From Pezicula radicicola (Eukaryota; Ascomycota; Leotiomycetes; Helotiales; Dermateaceae), in the NCBI GenBank assembly GCA_003008705.1, contig PDUO01000001.1:1054001-1118000 (forward strand): DNA of 64,000 nucleotides, written 5' to 3'. The translations under genes and the position numbers were made by a program. The notes below the pieces were generated by a model. The model had not been told where the DNA came from and ran no database searches. It saw only the letters and a program-made list of their open reading frames with translations. Below are positions 57,441-64,000 of the stretch, piece after piece (the first letter of the stretch is position 1; every line of letters starts with the position of its first letter).

Positions 57441-59924
57441 CTAATAAGCAACGCCTCTGTATCCTCCGTAGCCAGTACCCTGCCCAACATTGGGAACTGC
57501 AGGTTCTCTCGTAGGACTACCGCCTATGGGTGCAGCCCCACGTACCAAATTCTCTCTACTCTCCCGGTGTTCGAGAGATTGAGATGATTGTGGGGTATAC
57601 GGCCTCTGCTGTGGTGTGAAAGGTCGTCCTTGTGGCGTGAACGATCGCATTGGTGTTGCTCCAGCATATGGATTTGCAGGCTCATTCATAAAGCTATCAT
57701 GGCTATCTTGCTTCATAAGCGGTTGTTTTGGTTCATGATCATACGCTCCCGTCATTGAGACTTTCTGAGGATCCATCAAGAGCGAATTTCGGGCGTCAAG
57801 AGGAGTCAGATTGTCCAGGTCACGGTTGAGTTTCTCTGCCTCCTTGCGTCTCTTGCGGTGAGGATTTTCCTTGCAGCACATGATAATGGCATTAACGGCG
57901 ATTAGAATGGCGAGAACAGCAGTCAGAGCTGATTGCACGGCAATAAGAACAACGCCTGTCACAGTCTGGGTTGTCTGGGCAATTCCAAGTTCTTCGACAA
58001 AGACTAGAATGCACACAACAGATAGGACTCTAACAATCTGGATGAAGATGTTGATCACGTTGCCCGATTTTCTCTCGAAAGGTCGGTTCCAAATGAGCAT
58101 GAGAAGCACTAGAGCAATGTTAGAATACGGCAAATATTATCACGTTGGGTACAACTCACTGAGTGCTTCAATGGCTAGCTGGGCGACTGTTTGGGTAAGT
58201 CCATGCCCATCTGCGGCCGCGAGAACAGCTCCTTTAGCAGCCATGTAAAGAATTGCTGGAACAAAGATCCACCAGAAATCTTTCTTGTAGCTGTCGTAGA
58301 AGATGCTGTACTTAAGCCAGTTTTCCTTGTTCTCGTAGAGACCGGCGGCATCTCCTTCTGTTTTCTTGAGCTTATTGGCCGTTTTCCAGATCATGAAGGT
58401 GAAGAAAGCCAGAACTCCAGTAAAGAGAGCTAATGTAAGTCCTGCGAGCAATTTTGCGGCCCATGAATCCCCATGAGTGAACTGGTAAATACAGTATAGA
58501 ACCCATATACCATATAAGACGAGAATCAATTGGACGATTGACCGAGCCATAGTTCTCCAGTAGTGCTTTCGGAATCCAGTTAGTCCTTTAGGGAAAGAGC
58601 CGAAAAGCGCCCATGTTTCCAAGACCACTTTGACGAACAATATACCGACAGCGATAGCAGCAATAATAATGGCCACAATGAGCAAGACGGTCATAAAGGT
58701 ATTCGCCTGAGGGACAGTCAATTGCTCTGCATAGGCCTGGATTCCTGATACTGTGATCTCGAGTGACGATTCGCTGGAATCTGAGGTCGAATTTGACGTC
58801 GAGTTCACGCTGGTCGAGACATCTCTAAGCATAAGAAGACTGCTCATGAAGCCATTCATAGATCGCTTGACGACAGTATCGTTCGATCCGTCACCATAAA
58901 CAAGGGTTGCGTTTTGAAGAAATGCTACGCTGTCTCCAGTGAGATTGCCACCAGTTTTCGCTCTGAAGTTGTCGATAGAGGTCTGCATAGCCGTGAATGG
59001 TACAAGACCTGACGTTGTCAGCAAAAAGAAATTTCAAGTAGTGTTTTTTTCTTCTTCAATTTTTGAACTGACCAGTAGAGAATGCAAAATTCTTGGTGAA
59101 GGCACGATATACAGGTGGGTAGTTCACACTGAACATGCCGTTCATGGCGAAGCCTTGGAAAGTGGACACTATGTCGGCAAAAGAGGGAGTCGTCGTACCC
59201 GCACCACCAGTGCTTCCACCTCCCGCTGCTGCTGCCCCCAAGGCCGAGGTACCAGTCAAAACCAGGGCGGCACCAGCAATACCAGCGGCCACATAGGATA
59301 CAGCAGGTACACTGACAGTTTTCCCGTTGCTTACAGTAGATGTTATGCAGGCAACTTCGTCTCCAGTATCCAAGTCCTTCAACTGTAAAGTCGCTTCAGC
59401 CGAGATGTCTGGTACCGAGAATGCAATACTCGGTATCATGTCAGCATACGAGGATGGGATCTCTTGAGTGCCGCTGGCTGCGAAGGACCCAACAGGAACT
59501 ACAAGAGTCAGCAAATTACTATGAAAGTTTGTTGTTTCAATGGTATATACCAGGGCACAATTGCTCGACATAGGTGCTCGTGTCGCAAGGATTAAAGCTG
59601 TTCGAGTAGACAGAGATACCATATGCGGTGACGTTCAACATAGCCGTCACATTCTGAGCCTTTGAGCTTGTTCCTGCTACATCGAAGGTTACCTACAAGC
59701 GACCATGTCAGCATTACTTTTCCCTTGACTCCCAAGTCCGGGAAACGAACTGTCTTATTATCATTGTTGTATTCAATATTGACTTTCTGAACAGTGACTG
59801 CAGAGTCCGCCTGACAGACAGTAAAACCGGAAGTCTGTAAGATCTGAGATGCAAGGGCTCTGCCCGGGATAGTTGCGAGTAACAGTAAGGAAACAGAACT
59901 GAGAACTGAAGTTGGTCGTAACAT
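57441..59924 (-). CDS. Flavin-carrier / TRP-like membrane protein (FLC family)
   Basis: Multi-pass membrane protein of the fungal FLC/Pkd2 group, linked to FAD transport into the ER, calcium homeostasis and wall maintenance. Five exons: 59924-59751, 59692-59551, 59498-59073, 59008-58160, 58108-57441; 752 aa. The signal peptide is MLRPTSVLSSVSLLLLATIPGRALA. A lumenal ML-like domain follows (FTVCQADSAVTVQKVNIEY, paired Cys, NKTVTFDVAG). Then a TRP-like region: AMNGMFSVNYPPVYRAFTKNFAFSTGL, a glycosylated loop, and about nine membrane helices (TVLLIVAIIIAAIAVGILF and others). The C-terminal ~130 residues are cytosolic, Pro/Gln/Ser-rich and probably phosphorylated. The first intron uses donor GTTCGT at 59750, chosen because it restores NKTVTFDVAG. 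Confidence 0.9.
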
Positions 59925-62643
59925 CGTGGCTATCAAGGCGCGGAAACACTCGAAATGTCGAGAAAGGCGTCTCCTGTGGAATACCCACGCTCTGCCCGAG
60001 AAGACCACCAGTACTCGACCCACGTGGTAGTTGCCTCTAGATAAGAGTTTGTGTTTGCGCGTACGCTAAATCGACCGTCTTTGTATGTTTTGAGTAGGTA
60101 TATGTACGCTGCGAATGGTGGGTTCAAAGGAGATTCGTGGTTCTGAATACAAAGGATACTACTGAACAAGACGGCCTAGGTTCTACCTGGAAAGAATGGA
60201 AGAGGTTGAAAGGACGAGGGATAGAACAGTTCAGGTGTGGTCGAGGAGAGAGGAGGGTTGGTTATTGTTGGAGTGCGAGATAGCGTGATTGTTTTGATTG
60301 ACGAGATGAGTACTGAGCAGCAAGAACGAGAGACGGAAACACGAGACGAAACGAATGGAGAGGTGAGGTTGGTGAACGGTGATGCGATGTTCAAGAAGAA
60401 GCACAGCACAAAGAGAGGGAAAAAAAGCAGGGCAGCACAGGACAGGGCAAAACAAGACGGCAGGTAACAAAGAAGGAGGAGCAGATTGAGCAGATACGAA
60501 GCTCCACCCAAAAACTAGGTCTGCGGAGTTCTGGGTGGTCCAGAAGAACAGGGGTCCTGGGAATAAAATCATAAAACAGTCCAGTCGAGCGCCATTCAGG
60601 GGATCGCCACGAGCTTAGCAGTCCATTGGCTGCGGAGCCCATGCAGGTACCTGTAATAAGAATAGATCAAGCCCGACCCAAGTTGCCCAACCGCTGTGAA
60701 GAATCTACGGAGTATTGCCCAGCCTAGTCAAGACTCGAGCTACGGAGGACGCGCAACTTGCGCAACACTCTAAGTACTGTACACTCCCCTCCACCACCAC
60801 GACGTCTTCAATGACATATGGATTGTGGAAGTACCGGTAGGGTACTAACATTCATCAGTCGCACAGCAATCATAACTCCAACACTGCCCCCCCATATTCT
60901 CTTGGTACCGACCCCAATATTCATCGATGCCATCATTCTACCAGAATCCGGATTCGGGGACCGAGTATCATACACACAGTGTGTCAAGGTATTCGCGTGC
61001 GCAATCTAAGCAATTGGAAAAGCACGACAAGGTCTCAGATTTGGCTTCGGCTCTGCTGACCGTCTGGGGCGCATAACGATGCCCATGCAATGCCGTCGTT
61101 TCCAAGGTGTTCGTCGGATGTTCAGTTGTTGAATCCTTGTGCAACATACACTGTACTTCGGTGGAACGGTAGGGTACTACTGTACAAGTAGAACAGCTTC
61201 GATCCTGTTGTAGGAAGCGGTGCAAGTCAATGTGCTTTCTCCTACGAAGCACCACCGACGGGACCCCGCCGTCTGTGATACATTAATAGTTCCAATTTAT
61301 CGAGAGTCCACTGTCGATATCACTGTTCCATAGCCAATCTTGCTGCGCCCCATACCAGGTCAGGAACAAGCAAAAAAAGCACAGGCCCGAGAAAGATACC
61401 GTGGATCCCCAACTGTCCAATAATGCTTTTGGAGGCCAAGCACAAAACACACAAGAAGTGGCTGTGACAGGAGAATCTGAAGAAGGGAGTAGTAGTACAC
61501 TGGTAGTACGGAGTACTTGCCTTCTTGTGGTGATGACTTCAGACTTCAGACTTTGCGCATGGGCAACACAAAAACTCAATTAGCCCAGCCACTCAGCCCT
61601 TTCCAACGGCATATCTTGTGGTGGCTGTTTTATGATTTTATGGCGCCAATTAGCCTCCCCATTAGCCTTCCAGCCCGTTTCATATCTCATGTTTCTATGA
61701 CACGTGACCTCTGCACCACTGTATCACTTCATCTCATCTATTGTATCGTTAAGCCTTTCGCACAAGAGGAAATTTAAAGAGAGTTGGAGGGAATGAAATT
61801 ATAAAAAAAAGGGGACTACTGTATAAATCCTGGGTCTACAGTTCAAAGCGTCCTTTTCAAGTGACGGAAGGCATACCCTAAGAAGTTGTGAAGTGTGCAA
61901 CTTAAGATACCTGAGAAATCCTGGCTCGAGTTCATTATTATTGTGCATGTAACCACTCACGAACATTGCCAACCATTACGACAAGATTATCGCTAAGAAC
62001 TTAAGAGAGATAGGACCTAATGACCTCTGCAAACAGATACTGCACGGAGATGAATAATACTGACTGTTTTATCCAATCCAAAACGCTAAAAAGATGATTC
62101 CAAGTGCTCATTTCCTCCCCTCTACGAAGCCAAGAATTGGTCAAGCGCACATCTCAGATCCAAGACTGCCACAAGGGCCGGTAAAGTCAATTAACAAGGC
62201 CTCAGCAAGGTCAACAGGCTCGAATTTCCGTTTTGAAGGGTGCCCGGAAACAACGGACGCCACCGAGAATTAGAATGTTTCTTCGGAGTTTGAATAAAGG
62301 TCGCTCGTTAAGGCCCTGTGTGTTTCAATCCAACTTATTAGTGTTGAGGAGAATTTGTTACCGTACACCCGGTAGGCAACTAAACAAGCCAAGGGAACTG
62401 GAATGTATGAGACTAACCCCTACTACAGCAAGGCTATTGGACTGATTGACCGAGGCAGACGATTTTCTTTGCCCGCAGAGGTGAGCTATAAGATGATCAA
62501 AATCATGTCCACGAGAGGGTTGAAGTGAGTGCAACTCCATATACAAAAGTTGTATTCAAAGTTTTGGCCATGTTGACCGCCGTCGTGGTATCTATGCAAC
62601 GCTAATCATCAAACACCTTTCTTGTGTCACTTATCCAGTGGAA
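59925..62643. other. Long intergenic region
   Basis: About 2.7 kb with no supported gene. The first ~550 bases are polypurine on the plus strand (pyrimidine-rich on the FLC coding strand), typical of a fungal leader and promoter. Short GTACTGTAC-like palindromes recur near 61160-61190 and 61495-61515. Confidence 0.5.
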
Positions 62644-64000
62644 TCATTTACTCTCCTTCAAACGTTGCTCCTCTTCTAGCTTTTCTCTAGTCCTTTGCGC
62701 TTCTTCGCCAATCCCCTTTACACCTTTCACACGTTGCCTCTCCTCATACATAGCGCGGCTTTTCATGATCCTGTCTACGATTTGTCCAGCATTGACTTCG
62801 GCAAAGGCATGCTTTCCAACCTCCTTGTAGATTCCCATGTCCTTTGGAGCAGTATAAGGGTCATAGGTAAGCTGTAGAGAAAGGATTAGTTTGTCCACTT
62901 GATATCTGGCTCTTTTGAGTGACTTACGGGCATGAATGAAGTAGGCCCATGATAAACAGCATCTGGTGTTCCCCACGGTGTGGAGGAAAGGTAGGCTCGA
63001 GTTGGCGTGAAGGGAGCTCCAAATATAACAGAATTGATGTACTGTTGAGGTTAGCTGGATCCTAAGCATTGGCTCAGAGACCTTACTTTGCATTGTAGCA
63101 CACAAAGACCTCGTTCATATATATTCATGATGGGGTAATTAACTCCTTTCCAGCGATTAATTACCTCGTCATCATGGACGCCTGCCACAACAAATACAGG
63201 TCCATAATCAGCACCTTTACCGACTCTCTCCTGTATAGCCTGCTCGCTATACCAGCCTTCTTGCTCGCCAAGTTTCTCCTCGATTTTGATAACTTGGCGA
63301 AGGAATTCAATATGTCCTGAAGAGAAGAGATCAAATCCACCATCAACATAGACCACACGTTGGCCTGGCCGCGGCTGAGACCCCTGGCATAGACAACTAA
63401 ATACACCTTTCTCCTCTGCTGTGTCGTCTTCTCTTGCCTCGATCGAAGCAGTCCAAAACCAGACGCCCGAACCCGGATTGAGTCCTGTCTGATCTGTAGC
63501 ATAGAGCCGCATTCTCTCTGTCATGACAACGCCGTCCGCTTTGCGCTCTGCCTCCGTTCCAGATCCTTCTTGGCCCGACAGAACTTTGGATAACGACTTG
63601 ATGAAATGAGTTCGCGTGCATAATAGCATTCTTCCAACTAAATCGGTCGTCGAAATGCTAGGCGTTCGCTTCACAACCTTGAATCGACCCGCAGCCTTAA
63701 CAAAACGATAGCAGTCCTCTCCACTGCTGTCGGAAGTAATGTCATCTCCATGTACAACATATTTGCAGCCGTAGTGAGAGATCCATGGCAGTGACGTGAC
63801 ATATGGTGCATAGGGCACAGACTGGGTAACCCATCTGCATGCATCGACGGCCGAGATCCTTCAAAAGGCAGTATTAGTGAATCTTCCTAGTACCGAGTAC
63901 GCGCTTCGGTTTACCGTTCTTCCAGCGTCATGACCGTAGGCCCCTTGTTCTCGAGAATAGATTCATCTGAATGAATGCCGACAACGAGCTCGTTCCCTAG
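62644..64000 (-). CDS. ect1: Ethanolamine-phosphate cytidylyltransferase, 5' end outside window
   Basis: Makes CDP-ethanolamine from CTP and phosphoethanolamine in the Kennedy pathway. Exons in the window: 64000-63915, 63858-63087, 63041-62928, 62871-62644; 399 aa visible, N-terminus missing. The first cytidylyltransferase domain shows VVGIHSDESILENKGPTVMTLEER, YVVHGDDITSDSSGEDCY and KRTPSISTTDLVGRML (RTxGIS region with Ser in place of Gly). A second domain begins YVDGGFDLFSSGHIEFL, where the HxGH motif lacks its first His, followed by FVVAGVHDDEVINRWKG, PIMNIYERGLCVLQCKY and PDAVYHGP. The C-terminus is a charged helix. The HxGH of the catalytic N-domain lies beyond the window. Confidence 0.92.

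Noticed and set aside
1..64000. tRNA, rRNA or CRISPR features
   Set aside because: No cloverleaf-compatible B-box context, rRNA-like stretch or spaced direct-repeat array was recognised by eye; a tRNA scan would be needed to exclude a missed tRNA.

Overview
The window is nuclear DNA of a filamentous ascomycete (Pezizomycotina). Genes carry short spliceosomal introns, mostly 45-70 nt, with GTAAGT-like donors, CTRAC-like branch sites and YAG acceptors. Gene content is typically fungal: GPI-anchored GH17 and GH76 wall enzymes, acid trehalase, a flavin-carrier/TRP-like protein and a TcsA-like hybrid histidine kinase. A Leotiomycete is my best guess from overall protein look; that rank is inference and low confidence. 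Exon borders below were read by eye from splice motifs and frame continuity, with phases checked by arithmetic. They are predictions, not transcript data.

Layout. 94-7692: two minus-strand genes, a GHKL (HSP90-like) ATPase with a NO VEIN-type C-terminal domain and a dynamin-like GTPase; diverged direct repeats flank the dynamin gene. 9723-11205: an unrecognised 430-aa gene. 11794-13155: a GPI-anchored GH17 glucanase. 14780-20427: a possible 56-aa membrane microprotein, a coiled-coil protein with a J-domain-like tail and an orphan kinase-like gene. 20428-27542: GH76 (Dfg5/Dcw1-type), a DUF985 cupin and a Gln-rich ArfGAP-UBA protein. 27543-33506: a gene-poor, decayed, repeat-bearing island. 33507-39091: acid trehalase and a GH5 glucanase, convergent. 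42348-50298: an APC permease, an NmrA-like protein and a patatin-like protein that has lost its catalytic Ser. 51038-53875: a small membrane protein and a histidine-kinase pseudogene containing a MITE. 55174-64000: L-lactate dehydrogenase (cytochrome b2 type), a flavin-carrier/TRP-like protein and ethanolamine-phosphate cytidylyltransferase (5' end outside the window).

Shared themes. Four secreted or surface carbohydrate-active enzymes (GH17, GH76, GH65, GH5) lie within about 27 kb, with no sign of operon-like coupling. A family of short TA-flanked inverted-repeat elements, several with an internal 18-bp minisatellite, is scattered through the window (four complete copies plus fragments), one inside the kinase pseudogene. 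The least explained items are the ATPase/dynamin pair with its flanking repeats, this MITE family, and the decayed island at 27.5-33.5 kb.
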